Assembly (NCBI RefSeq): GCF_009749385.1
Contig: NZ_WBIN01000010.1
Coordinates: forward strand, 1-64,000
DNA from: Agromyces allii
GTDB lineage: Bacteria; Actinomycetota; Actinomycetes; Actinomycetales; Microbacteriaceae
Reading direction: 5' to 3'
Length of the DNA: 64,000 nucleotides
The stretch's first letter is position 1. Every line of letters begins with the position of its first letter. Shown in pieces: positions 17,186 to 24,341 of the stretch. The notes below the pieces were generated by a model that was not told the origin of the DNA, ran no database searches, and saw nothing but the letters and a program-made list of their open reading frames with translations. Made by a program: the position numbers and the translations under genes.

Positions 17186-18391
17186 ATGCCCGCCGCACGA
17201 CCCCTGACGCCACGGCCCTCGACGCCACGACCCTCGACGCCCCGACGCATGGCACCACGACCGAAGCCGAGGCGCGCGCTCGACCCCGAGGCGTTCGGCG
17301 CGAAGCTCGACGCGCACCTCGCCCGGGTCAGCCGACGCCGCGGCGAGCTCGGCGCACCGCAGGACGCCGTGCGATCAGAACGGCTCGGCCTCGACTACCG
17401 CTTCGGCGACCAGCAGCAGCGGTTCCACGTCGCGAGCATCGGCAAGACGTTCACGGCGACGCTCGTCATGCAGCTCGTCGAAGCGGGCGCGTTCACGGTC
17501 GACACGCCGATCAGCGCGCTGCTCCCCCGCGACGAGGTCACCGGTCTCTTCGACACGGAGGGCACGGCGGATGCCGCGGGCGGCGCGACCGTGCACCACC
17601 TTCTCACGCACACGGCCGGCGTCGCCGACTACTTCGAGGGCGCCGTCACGAGCGGCCCGCGGATGCTCGACCTCGTGCTCGCCGAGCCCGACCACCTCTG
17701 GACGCCGGCGCAGCTGCTCGACTTCAGCCGCGAACGCCAACGGCCGGTCGGGCGGCCCGGCGAGCGCTTCGCGTACTCCGACACCGGTTACGTGCTGCTC
17801 GGCCGCGTGCTCGAGCAGGCCACCGGCCGCGCGTTCTACGAGCTGCTGCACGAGCGCGTCTTCACGCCGCTCGGCATGCGCGACAGCGCGCTCCAGTTCT
17901 TCTCCCGCCCGGCGCGCGACACCGGCACCGGCACCGACGACGGCTCCCGGGCCGAGCGGCCCGTGACGACCGAGATCGCCCCGTTCCGACTCGGCAGGGT
18001 CGAGGCGAGCCGCTTCACGAGCATCAGCTGCGACTGGGCGGGCGGCGGCATCATCTCCACGCCTGGCGACCTCACCACGTTCAGCGGCGCCCTGCACCAC
18101 GGCGACCTCGTGAGCGCCGCGAGCCTCGAGGTCCTCGGCGAGATGCGCAACCGGTTCCGCCCCGGCATCCGGTACGGCGCGGGCCTGATGCAGGTGCGCT
18201 TCGAGGGCTTCTCACCGCTGCTGCGCCGGCTTCCCCGCCCCGTCGGGCACATCGGCGTGCTCGCCACGCACCTGTTCCACGACCCCGCGCACGATGCGGA
18301 CATCGCGCTGAACTTCGCGTCGACGCGCGAGATGGTGCGGAGCTTCCGCACGCTCATCACGATCGAGCAGCTGCTGCAGCGGGTCGGGTAG
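17186..18391 (+). CDS. Serine hydrolase, beta-lactamase/D-Ala-D-Ala carboxypeptidase-like (class C fold)
   Basis: 401 residues. The catalytic SxxK is ASIGKTF (Ser84, Lys87) and the second motif is YSDTGY (Tyr197), as in class C beta-lactamase-fold esterases and peptidases. No signal peptide is visible; the N-terminus is instead a Pro/Arg/Thr repeat (TPRPSTPRPSTPRR) encoded by near-identical 12-base units. It is therefore probably cytoplasmic. ATG 17186 follows GGAAGGA. It is likely regulated by the divergent PadR. The substrate is unknown. Confidence 0.83.
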   Translation: MPAARPLTPRPSTPRPSTPRRMAPRPKPRRALDPEAFGAKLDAHLARVSRRRGELGAPQDAVRSERLGLDYRFGDQQQRFHVASIGKTFTATLVMQLVEAGAFTVDTPISALLPRDEVTGLFDTEGTADAAGGATVHHLLTHTAGVADYFEGAVTSGPRMLDLVLAEPDHLWTPAQLLDFSRERQRPVGRPGERFAYSDTGYVLLGRVLEQATGRAFYELLHERVFTPLGMRDSALQFFSRPARDTGTGTDDGSRAERPVTTEIAPFRLGRVEASRFTSISCDWAGGGIISTPGDLTTFSGALHHGDLVSAASLEVLGEMRNRFRPGIRYGAGLMQVRFEGFSPLLRRLPRPVGHIGVLATHLFHDPAHDADIALNFASTREMVRSFRTLITIEQLLQRVG

Positions 18392-18486
18392 CGATCACGG
18401 CACCCTCCGGCGCGGCACAGCCTGTCCGAGCGGGGGCGGATGTCGAGACAGCCGCCACTGGCGCCGTCCGTACGCTGCACGGGAGG

Positions 18487-18516
18487 ATGAAGCTACCAAC
18501 CATCGCATCGGAGTGA
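18487..18516 (+). CDS. Nine-residue leader ORF (MKLPTIASE) upstream of the amine oxidase
   Basis: ATG at 18487 is directly preceded by GGGAGG and opens a 9-codon frame ending in TGA at 18514, 6 bases before the GTG of the oxidase gene. It uses CTA, CCA and GCA, codons that are rare in the surrounding genes. Its ribosome-binding site is stronger than that of the main gene. It may be a translational leader. No family exists for so short a peptide. Confidence 0.4.
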   Translation: MKLPTIASE

Positions 18517-18522
18517 TACCCC

Positions 18523-19974
18523 GTGGGAACCACCGTCTTCGAACGACGCCGACCCCAGACATCCGTCGTCGAGCACTCGCTCGCCGCAACCCGGCAGGCG
18601 GTGTTCTGGCTCGAAGACCTCCCCGAGGGCGCCACGGGCGGTCGCCCGAAGCTCGCGGGCACGCGCGTCGCCGACCTCGTCGTCGTCGGCGGCGGCTACA
18701 CGGGCCTCTGGAGCGCGGTGCTCGCCAAGCGCCGCAACCCGAACGCGCGCGTCGTGCTCGTCGAGGCGAAGTCCATCGGCTGGGCGGCCTCTGGCCGCAA
18801 CGGCGGCTTCTGCGAGGCGAGCCTCACGCACGGCGACGAGAACGGCGAGTCGCGCTGGCCCGACGAGATGCCGACGCTGCACCGCCTCGGAATGGCGAAC
18901 CTCGACGCGATCGAGGCGTCCGAGGCCGAGCTCGGCATGGACTTCCACTTCGAGCGCACGGGGCAGCTGGCTCCCGCGATCGAGGAGCACCAGGTCGAGT
19001 GGCTGCGCGACTGGCACGCCGGCGCCGTGGCGAAGGGCGAGGGCGACGAGGTCGTGTTCCTCGACGAGGCGGCCGTGCAGGCATCCGTCGCCTCCCCCAC
19101 GTTCCTCGCGGGCGTGTGGGAGAAGAACACGAACGGCATGCTGCACCCGGCGCGCCTCGTCTCGGAGCTCGCGCGCGTCGCCGAGGAGCTCGGCGTCGAG
19201 ATCTTCGAGCACTCGCCCGTGAAGGGCATCGAGACGCCGGGGTCGACGGGCGCCGTGAGCGTCGTCACCGACGGCGGCCGCGTCGACGCCACGCACGCCG
19301 TGCTCGCGACGAACGTGTTCCCGTCGCTGCTGAAGCGCAACCGGCTCATGACCGTGCCGGTCTACGACTACGTGCTCATGACCGAGCCCCTCTCGGCGCA
19401 GCAGCTGGCCGACATCGGCTGGAACGACCGCCAGGGCATCGGCGACATGGCCAACCAGTTCCACTACTACCGCCTCTCGAAGGACAACCGCATCCTCTTC
19501 GGCGGCTACGACGCGATCTACCACTACGGGCGCAAGGTGCGCAGCTCCTACGAGAACCGGCCCGAGACCTGGCAGAAGCTCGCGAGCCACTTCTTCACGA
19601 CGTTCCCGCAGCTCGAAGGCCTGCAGTTCAGCCACCAGTGGGCCGGCGCGATCGACACGAGCACGCAGTTCACGGCGTTCTTCGGCACGGCGCGCGACCA
19701 CCGCGTCGCCTACGCCGCAGGCTTCACCGGGCTCGGCGTCGGCTCGACGCGGTTCGCCGCCGAGGTCATGCTCGACCTGCTCGAGCGTCGCGAGAACGAG
19801 CGCACGCAGCTCGAGATGGTGCGCAAGCGCCCCCTGCCGTTCCCGCCCGAACCGGCCGCCGCGATCGGCATCAACGCGACCCGCTGGTCGCTCGACCGGG
19901 CCGACCACAACGGCGGTCGTCGCAACCTGCTCCTGAAGACGCTCGACGCCCTCGGATTGGGGTTCGACTCGTGA
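18523..19974 (+). CDS. FAD-dependent amine oxidoreductase (DAO fold, PuuB-like)
   Basis: 483 residues. The Rossmann FAD motif is VVVGGGYTGLWSA (about residues 52-64), followed by VVLVEAKSIGWAASGRNGGF, the typical DAO-family flavin loop of gamma-glutamylputrescine oxidase and sarcosine-type oxidases. The C-terminal flavin contact is AAGFTGLGVGSTRFAAEV. The GTG start has only a weak GGAG. It overlaps the next gene by 4 bases and is followed by a cupin and an aldehyde dehydrogenase, so it probably oxidises an amine to the aldehyde used by the dehydrogenase. Puu-type specificity is inferred. Confidence 0.85.
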   Translation: MGTTVFERRRPQTSVVEHSLAATRQAVFWLEDLPEGATGGRPKLAGTRVADLVVVGGGYTGLWSAVLAKRRNPNARVVLVEAKSIGWAASGRNGGFCEASLTHGDENGESRWPDEMPTLHRLGMANLDAIEASEAELGMDFHFERTGQLAPAIEEHQVEWLRDWHAGAVAKGEGDEVVFLDEAAVQASVASPTFLAGVWEKNTNGMLHPARLVSELARVAEELGVEIFEHSPVKGIETPGSTGAVSVVTDGGRVDATHAVLATNVFPSLLKRNRLMTVPVYDYVLMTEPLSAQQLADIGWNDRQGIGDMANQFHYYRLSKDNRILFGGYDAIYHYGRKVRSSYENRPETWQKLASHFFTTFPQLEGLQFSHQWAGAIDTSTQFTAFFGTARDHRVAYAAGFTGLGVGSTRFAAEVMLDLLERRENERTQLEMVRKRPLPFPPEPAAAIGINATRWSLDRADHNGGRRNLLLKTLDALGLGFDS

Positions 19975-20342
19975 CCGGCGAGCAGGCCGACGCGCTGCGA
20001 CTCGTCGCGGGCGCGCTGACGGATGCCCCGAGCCTGGCGCTCGAGCACGAACCCGTCCCCGCCGACCAGGTCGTCGCAGGCGCCCCGACCACGGGGTATC
20101 TCGCGCTCGACGAGTCGGATGCCGGTGAGATCGGCGTCTGGGAGATGTCCGTCGGCGCGATGCGCGACGTCGAGGTCGACGAGGTGTTCGTCGTGCTCGC
20201 GGGCGATGCGACCGTGGAGTTCGAGTCCCCGGCGCTCGCGTCGATCGAGCTCGGGCCTGGATCGGTCGTACGGCTCGAGGCCGGCATGACGACGGTGTGG
20301 ACGGTGCGCGAGACGCTCCGCAAGGTGTTCATCTCGCGCTGA
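19971..20342 (+). CDS. Small cupin-domain protein (DUF861-like)
   Basis: 123 residues starting at GTG 19971, which overlaps the preceding stop as GTGA. A single cupin barrel is visible: WEMSVGAMRDVEVDEVFVVLAGDATVEF, then LGPGSVVRLEAGMTTVWTV. The metal-binding histidines of classic cupins are largely replaced, as in the DUF861/cupin_3 group. It lies between an amine oxidase and an aldehyde dehydrogenase in one operon. Its role in amine breakdown is unproven. Confidence 0.8.
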   Translation: MTGEQADALRLVAGALTDAPSLALEHEPVPADQVVAGAPTTGYLALDESDAGEIGVWEMSVGAMRDVEVDEVFVVLAGDATVEFESPALASIELGPGSVVRLEAGMTTVWTVRETLRKVFISR

Positions 20343-20367
20343 GGCGCGGACTGGAAGGAAGACAGAC

Positions 20368-21744
20368 ATGGCGAAGTACCGAGTTCAGAACCCCGCGACC
20401 GGCGAGATCGTCGAGACCTTCGAGGCCGCGAACGATGCTCAGATCGAGCAGACGCTCGCTGCGGCCGACGGCGCCTATCGCGAATGGCGCGAGCGCAGCG
20501 TGCAGGAGCGCGCCGCCGCCGTGAGGCGCGTGGCCGAGCTGTTCCACGAGCGCCGCGACGAGCTCGCCCGCCTCATCGCGGTCGAGATGGGCAAGTCGAT
20601 CGCCGAGTCGCTCGACGAGGTCGAGTTCGCCAGGTCGATCATCGACTACTACGGCGTGCACGGGCCGAGCCTGATCACCGATCACGAGATCCCGAGCACC
20701 ATCCCGGGCAAGGCGATCATCGAGCACCTCCCGGTGGGCGCGCTGCTCGGCGTGATGCCGTGGAACTTCCCGTACTACCAGGTGGCGCGCTTCGCGGCCC
20801 CGAACCTCGTGCTCGGCAACACGATCATCCTGAAGCACGCCGACATCTGCGCACGCTCGGCGCTGACGATCCAGGAGATCATGGAGGAGGCCGGCGTTCC
20901 CGTCGGCGGTTACCAGAACGTGTTCGCCACGCACGACCAGATCGCGACCATGATCGCCGACCCCCGCGTGCAGGGCGTGTCGCTCACCGGCTCCGAGCGG
21001 GCCGGCGCCATCATCGGCGAGCAGGCGGGGCGTCATCTCAAGAAGGCCGTGCTCGAGCTCGGCGGCATCGACCCGATGGTCGTGCTCGACTCCGACGACG
21101 TCGCGGGCGTCGCGAAGGCCGCGTGGGACTTCCGCGTCTACAACGTCGGCCAGGTGTGCAACTCGAACAAGCGGCTCATCGTGATGGACGAGATCTACGA
21201 CGAGTTCGTCGCCGAGCTGCGCCGCCTCGCCGAAGGCCTCGAGCCGGGCGACCAGTTGGACCTCGGCGAGGGCCAGTACGCGCCGATGTCCTCCCGCGCC
21301 GCTGCCGAGACCGTGCATGCGCAGGTGCAGAAGGCGATCGCCGAGGGCGCCACGCTCGAGGCGGGCGGCGTGCTCGCCGACGGGCCGGGCGCGTACTACT
21401 CGCCCGCCGTGCTGACGGGCGTCCCCCGCGACTCCGAGTCGTACCGCGAGGAGCTCTTCGGGCCGGTCGCCACGGTCTACCGCGTGTACAGCGACGAAGA
21501 GGCGCTCGAGCTCGCGAACGACTGCGACCTCGGGCTCGGCGGCTCCGTCTTCTCGACCGACGAGGCTCGCGCCGCGCGCCTCGCCTCGCGGCTCGAGGTC
21601 GGCATGACGCACGTCAACATCATCGCGGCCGAAGCCGCCGAGCTGCCCTTCGGCGGCGTGAAGCGATCCGGGTTCGGGCGCGAGATGGGCCCGATCGGCA
21701 TCGGCGAGTTCGCGAACCGCCGCCTCTCGTTCGTCGCGAAGTAG
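20368..21744 (+). CDS. NAD(P)-dependent aldehyde dehydrogenase (succinate-semialdehyde type)
   Basis: 458 residues. Landmarks are MPWNFPYYQVAR (cofactor loop), SLTGSERAGAIIGEQAGRHLKKAVLELGG (NAD-binding turn and general-base Glu) and the nucleophile Cys264 in GQVCNSNKR. The length and the MPWNFPYYQ segment match the GabD/SSADH subgroup. As third gene after an amine oxidase and a cupin, it likely oxidises the aldehyde formed (for example gamma-glutamyl-aminobutyraldehyde or succinate semialdehyde). GGAAGGAAG precedes the start. A second copy of the same class is at 39166. Confidence 0.9.
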   Translation: MAKYRVQNPATGEIVETFEAANDAQIEQTLAAADGAYREWRERSVQERAAAVRRVAELFHERRDELARLIAVEMGKSIAESLDEVEFARSIIDYYGVHGPSLITDHEIPSTIPGKAIIEHLPVGALLGVMPWNFPYYQVARFAAPNLVLGNTIILKHADICARSALTIQEIMEEAGVPVGGYQNVFATHDQIATMIADPRVQGVSLTGSERAGAIIGEQAGRHLKKAVLELGGIDPMVVLDSDDVAGVAKAAWDFRVYNVGQVCNSNKRLIVMDEIYDEFVAELRRLAEGLEPGDQLDLGEGQYAPMSSRAAAETVHAQVQKAIAEGATLEAGGVLADGPGAYYSPAVLTGVPRDSESYREELFGPVATVYRVYSDEEALELANDCDLGLGGSVFSTDEARAARLASRLEVGMTHVNIIAAEAAELPFGGVKRSGFGREMGPIGIGEFANRRLSFVAK

Positions 21745-21751
21745 CCGGCAT

Positions 21752-21790
21752 CGCGTGACCCCGTGCCGGTCGCACGGGGTCACGCGTTTT
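21752..21790 (+). terminator. Rho-independent terminator of the amine oxidase operon
   Basis: CGCGTGACCCCGTG (21752-21765) pairs perfectly with 21773-21786 across a 7-base loop and is followed by TTTT. It closes the oxidase-cupin-dehydrogenase operon. Confidence 0.85.
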
Positions 21791-21853
21791 GCACGAGGCA
21801 TCCTGCGCCGGTAGAAGTGGACGGACCACCCCGAACAGTCAGGAAGCACCGCC

Positions 21854-22219
21854 ATGCGCAAGCTCGTCACCACCGGATCGCCCTGGGAGACCCGGATCGG
21901 CTACTCGCGAGCGGTCGTCGTCGACGACACGATCCACATCTCCGAGACCGCCGGCGCGGGCGACGACCTCTACACGCAGACGCGCACGGCCCTCGCGACC
22001 ATCGAGTCGGTGCTCGTCGAGAACGGCTTCTCGCTCGAGGACGTCGTGCACAGCCGCCTCGCCGTCAGCGACTTCGCCAACTGGGAGGAGGCGGCCCGCG
22101 CGCACGGCGAGGTCTACGCCGACATCCGCCCGGCGTTCACGCTCACGCACGCGCTGCCGTTCGTCGACCCCGCGATCCTCGTCGAGGTCGGGGCGGTCGC
22201 CACGCGCAGCCGCGCCTGA
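21854..22219 (+). CDS. RidA-family protein (enamine/imine deaminase)
   Basis: 121 residues of the YjgF/YER057c/UK114 family. These trimers hydrolyse reactive enamines and imines made by PLP or flavin enzymes. Visible segments include ETRIGYSRAVVVDDTIHISETAG, TRTALATIESVLVENGFSLEDVV and the C-terminal AFTLTHALPFVDPAILVEVGAV. The Arg of the usual RPART active-site loop appears replaced by an RPAFT version, so catalytic activity is not certain. Placement after an amine oxidase operon suits a clean-up role, though a terminator separates them. Confidence 0.85.
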   Translation: MRKLVTTGSPWETRIGYSRAVVVDDTIHISETAGAGDDLYTQTRTALATIESVLVENGFSLEDVVHSRLAVSDFANWEEAARAHGEVYADIRPAFTLTHALPFVDPAILVEVGAVATRSRA

Positions 22220-22250
22220 CGCGACCGGCCTGACGCGACCGGCCTGACGC
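22214..22250. repeat. 14-bp tandem repeat (2.6 copies) at the ridA stop
   Basis: The unit GCCTGACGCGACCG is repeated head to tail from 22214, starting within the last codons of the RidA gene and running into the spacer. It may be slippage-born. No function is seen. Confidence 0.75.
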
Positions 22251-22261
22251 AGGCTCCGAGA

Positions 22262-22873
22262 TCAGCCGCAGAGTTCCTTCGGCGCGATCGGCGTGCTCGA
22301 GACGCCGATCATCGTGATCGCGTCAGCGTTGACGGTGAAGTCGATCCAGCCGTTCACGTCGTCTCCTGCGGCGTACACGAACGTGTCCTGACCGATCTGG
22401 CCGGCGACCTCCAGTGCGGGGTGGGCCGCGTCGAGCTCCGCCTTCGTCGACCCCGGGCGGATGCCCGACTCGGTCGCCGGAACCGGGATCGCCGGGTCGA
22501 CCGCGGCAGAGACCCAGACCGCCCGGACCGTGCCGTCGTCGTTCAGCGCCAGGGTGAAGCCCGGGGTGTCCTCGCGCTGCAGCCCGACGATGCCCGGGCA
22601 CCACTCATCGGCCGTGAACGTGGTCAGGGGTGCGATCACGTCGGGATAGGCAGCCCCGCGGGTGAGCGGCCCGATGCCCTGACCGGAGATGACCCAGGTC
22701 GAGACGTCGGCGGGGTCGATGACGACCGGCTCGGGCGTCGGCGTGGGCGTCTCGACGGGCGCCGCCGACGGCGTCGAGGAGGCCTCGGGGTCGGCGGTGG
22801 CGGTCGGGGCGCAGGCGGCGAGCGTCAGCACGACGAGCGCTGCGCCGAGGATTCGAACCGGATGGATGCGCAT
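22262..22873 (-). CDS. Secreted lipoprotein of unknown function
   Basis: 203 residues. The N-terminus is a Sec lipoprotein signal ending in LTLAACAPT (lipid-attached Cys near residue 21), followed by a Thr/Pro/Ala-rich linker to about residue 48. The rest is a small globular domain with two repeated modules: ISGQGIGPLTRGAAYPDVI and TESGIRPGSTKAELDAAHP. Such GIGPLxxG and GIRPGST modules recur in actinobacterial lipoproteins of unknown role. Two cysteines (DEWCPG and KELCG) could form a disulfide. No function can be assigned. Confidence 0.8.
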   Translation of the reverse strand: MRIHPVRILGAALVVLTLAACAPTATADPEASSTPSAAPVETPTPTPEPVVIDPADVSTWVISGQGIGPLTRGAAYPDVIAPLTTFTADEWCPGIVGLQREDTPGFTLALNDDGTVRAVWVSAAVDPAIPVPATESGIRPGSTKAELDAAHPALEVAGQIGQDTFVYAAGDDVNGWIDFTVNADAITMIGVSSTPIAPKELCG

Positions 22874-22983
22874 CTTCGGGCTGCTTTCGATTCAGGCTCG
22901 GCGAGTCCGAGGACCATCAGAATACTGAGCAGCGACCGGCAGCGAGCGCACCGCTTCGTTCCGATCCGGTAACGCGCCTCCGG

Positions 22984-23715
22984 TCACGCCGCGACGGCCG
23001 CCTCGGCATCCGTCGTCGGCGTCGCCGGCTCGATGCGGAACGTCGCACCGAACCGATCGAGCAGCTCGTCGCCGCCCGAAACGACGGTGAGCGAACCGGC
23101 GCGGCGCGCCGCTGCAGGCCGCCCCGAAAGCAGCTCGGGCAGGGCACGGGCCTCGAGCTCGAGTTCGAGCACGCCCGACGGCACGGGCTCCAGCGCCGAG
23201 CGGCGGCGCGGCTGCGGCAGGGCTCCGGGGCCGACCGGCACGACGTCGAGCGTGCGGCCGACGACGATCGCCGACAGGGAGACGGCGCCCACGTGCAGCA
23301 CGTACTCGGTGGGCGGGAGGGCGGCCGCGGCATCCGCCCGGAAGGCGGCGCGAAGCGCGTACGCGAGCGAATCGGCGCTGACCGTCTCGTCGTCGCCGGG
23401 TTCGCCGAGCACGGCCCAGCCCCAGCGTTCGAGCGCGGTGATGACGGGCTCGAGGTCGCGCCCGAGCGGGGTGAGCTCGTAGCCGCCGCGCACGGTCGGC
23501 ACGCGCCGGAGCACCCCGGACTCCTGCAACTCCTTGAGCCGGTCGCTCAGGATGTTGGTGGGGATCCGGGGCAGTCCGGTCTTCAGGTCGCCGTAGCGGC
23601 GAGGGCCGACGAGCAGGTCGCGCACGATGAGCAGTGCCCACCGGTCGCCGACCCGCTCGAGCGCCCTCGCCGCTCCGCCGTACTGGCCGTAGCCGCGCGT
23701 GCCGCGTGTCGCCAT
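22984..23715 (-). CDS. HxlR-type winged-helix regulator with C-terminal domain
   Basis: 243 residues, about twice the usual HxlR length. The first 100 hold the wHTH: RVGDRWALLIVRDLLVGPRR, DLKTGLPRIPTNILSDRLKE (recognition) and RGGYELTPLGRDLEPVI. The remaining 140 residues form an alpha/beta domain resembling SCP2-like or sterol-carrier modules found behind such regulators (TEYVLHVGAVSLSAIVVG). It starts 10 bases after the stop of a VOC gene on the same strand, so it is co-transcribed and probably autoregulated from the palindromic promoter at 24250. Ligand unknown. Confidence 0.83.
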   Translation of the reverse strand: MATRGTRGYGQYGGAARALERVGDRWALLIVRDLLVGPRRYGDLKTGLPRIPTNILSDRLKELQESGVLRRVPTVRGGYELTPLGRDLEPVITALERWGWAVLGEPGDDETVSADSLAYALRAAFRADAAAALPPTEYVLHVGAVSLSAIVVGRTLDVVPVGPGALPQPRRRSALEPVPSGVLELELEARALPELLSGRPAAARRAGSLTVVSGGDELLDRFGATFRIEPATPTTDAEAAVAA

Positions 23716-23725
23716 GCGGTCGAGA

Positions 23726-24190
23726 CTAGGCCGTCGCGGCCGTGGGCTCGGCCGCGCCCTGCTCGGCGAGGTAGGCCTCGGGCCCCTGCTCGGCGGCGGC
23801 CTGCTCCATGAAGAGGAACGAGAGGTTGTTGCCGTCGGGGTCGTCGAGGTCGCGCGAGTACATGAAGCCGTAGTCCTGCGCCTCGCGCGGCTCGCTGCCG
23901 CCGGCGGCGAGGCCCTTGGCGAGCACCTCGTCGACCTCGTCGCGCGAGTCGCGGCTCAGCGCGATCGACATCTGCGCGTGGGTCTTCGGGTCGATGATCT
24001 GCTTGTCGGTGAAGGTCGCGAGGTACTCGCGCTTCAGCACCATGAAGTAGATCGTGTCGCTGAGCACGACGCAGGCGGCGTTGTCGTCGGTGAAGTTCGG
24101 GTTGATGCTGAACCCGAGGGCCTCGTAGAACGCCTTCGCGCGGTCGAGGTCGGTGGTGGGAAAGTTCACGAAGATGCTGGTCGCGGTCAT
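23726..24190 (-). CDS. VOC-family protein (lactoylglutathione lyase-like)
   Basis: 154 residues from ATG 24190, preceded by GGAGGCG. The fold is a two-module VOC: VNFPTTDLDRAKAFYEALGFSI, then MVLKREYLATF and DLDDPDGNNLSFLFME. The last motif (DPDGNxLS) is the hallmark of the YaeR/PhnB-like glyoxalase group. It is the first gene of a two-gene operon with an HxlR regulator, an arrangement seen for electrophile or antibiotic response genes. The substrate is unknown. The Ala/Glu-rich last 20 residues are probably disordered. Confidence 0.85.
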   Translation of the reverse strand: MTATSIFVNFPTTDLDRAKAFYEALGFSINPNFTDDNAACVVLSDTIYFMVLKREYLATFTDKQIIDPKTHAQMSIALSRDSRDEVDEVLAKGLAAGGSEPREAQDYGFMYSRDLDDPDGNNLSFLFMEQAAAEQGPEAYLAEQGAAEPTAATA

Positions 24191-24249
24191 GATCGCCTCC
24201 GGGAGATCGTCTGGTCGTGTCGTGTTGACATCGCCTAGCTTGCTCTTTG

Positions 24250-24265
24250 CAAGTGCACTTGTCAA
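24250..24265 (-). promoter_or_regulatory. Promoter with TTGACA -35 overlapped by a perfect palindrome
   Basis: On the minus strand TTGACA (24265-24260) overlaps the perfect 12-bp palindrome CAAGTGCACTTG (24250-24261). A further GCAAG arm (CTTGC-N5-GCAAG) lies next to it, and CAAGTG recurs at 24270. It controls the VOC-HxlR operon 60 bases downstream. HxlR repression is inferred from position. Confidence 0.6.
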
Positions 24266-24341
24266 TAGCAAGTGAAAGAAACTTCGGATGCCGCGGCGCG
24301 GCGCCTGCCGGAGCGGTCGACACGCGCGGGTCACGCGCGGG

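Noticed and set aside
22214-22250. Tandem repeat near ridA considered as a CRISPR remnant
   Set aside because: Only 2.6 direct copies of 14 bp, no spacers and no cas genes. It is a simple tandem duplication.
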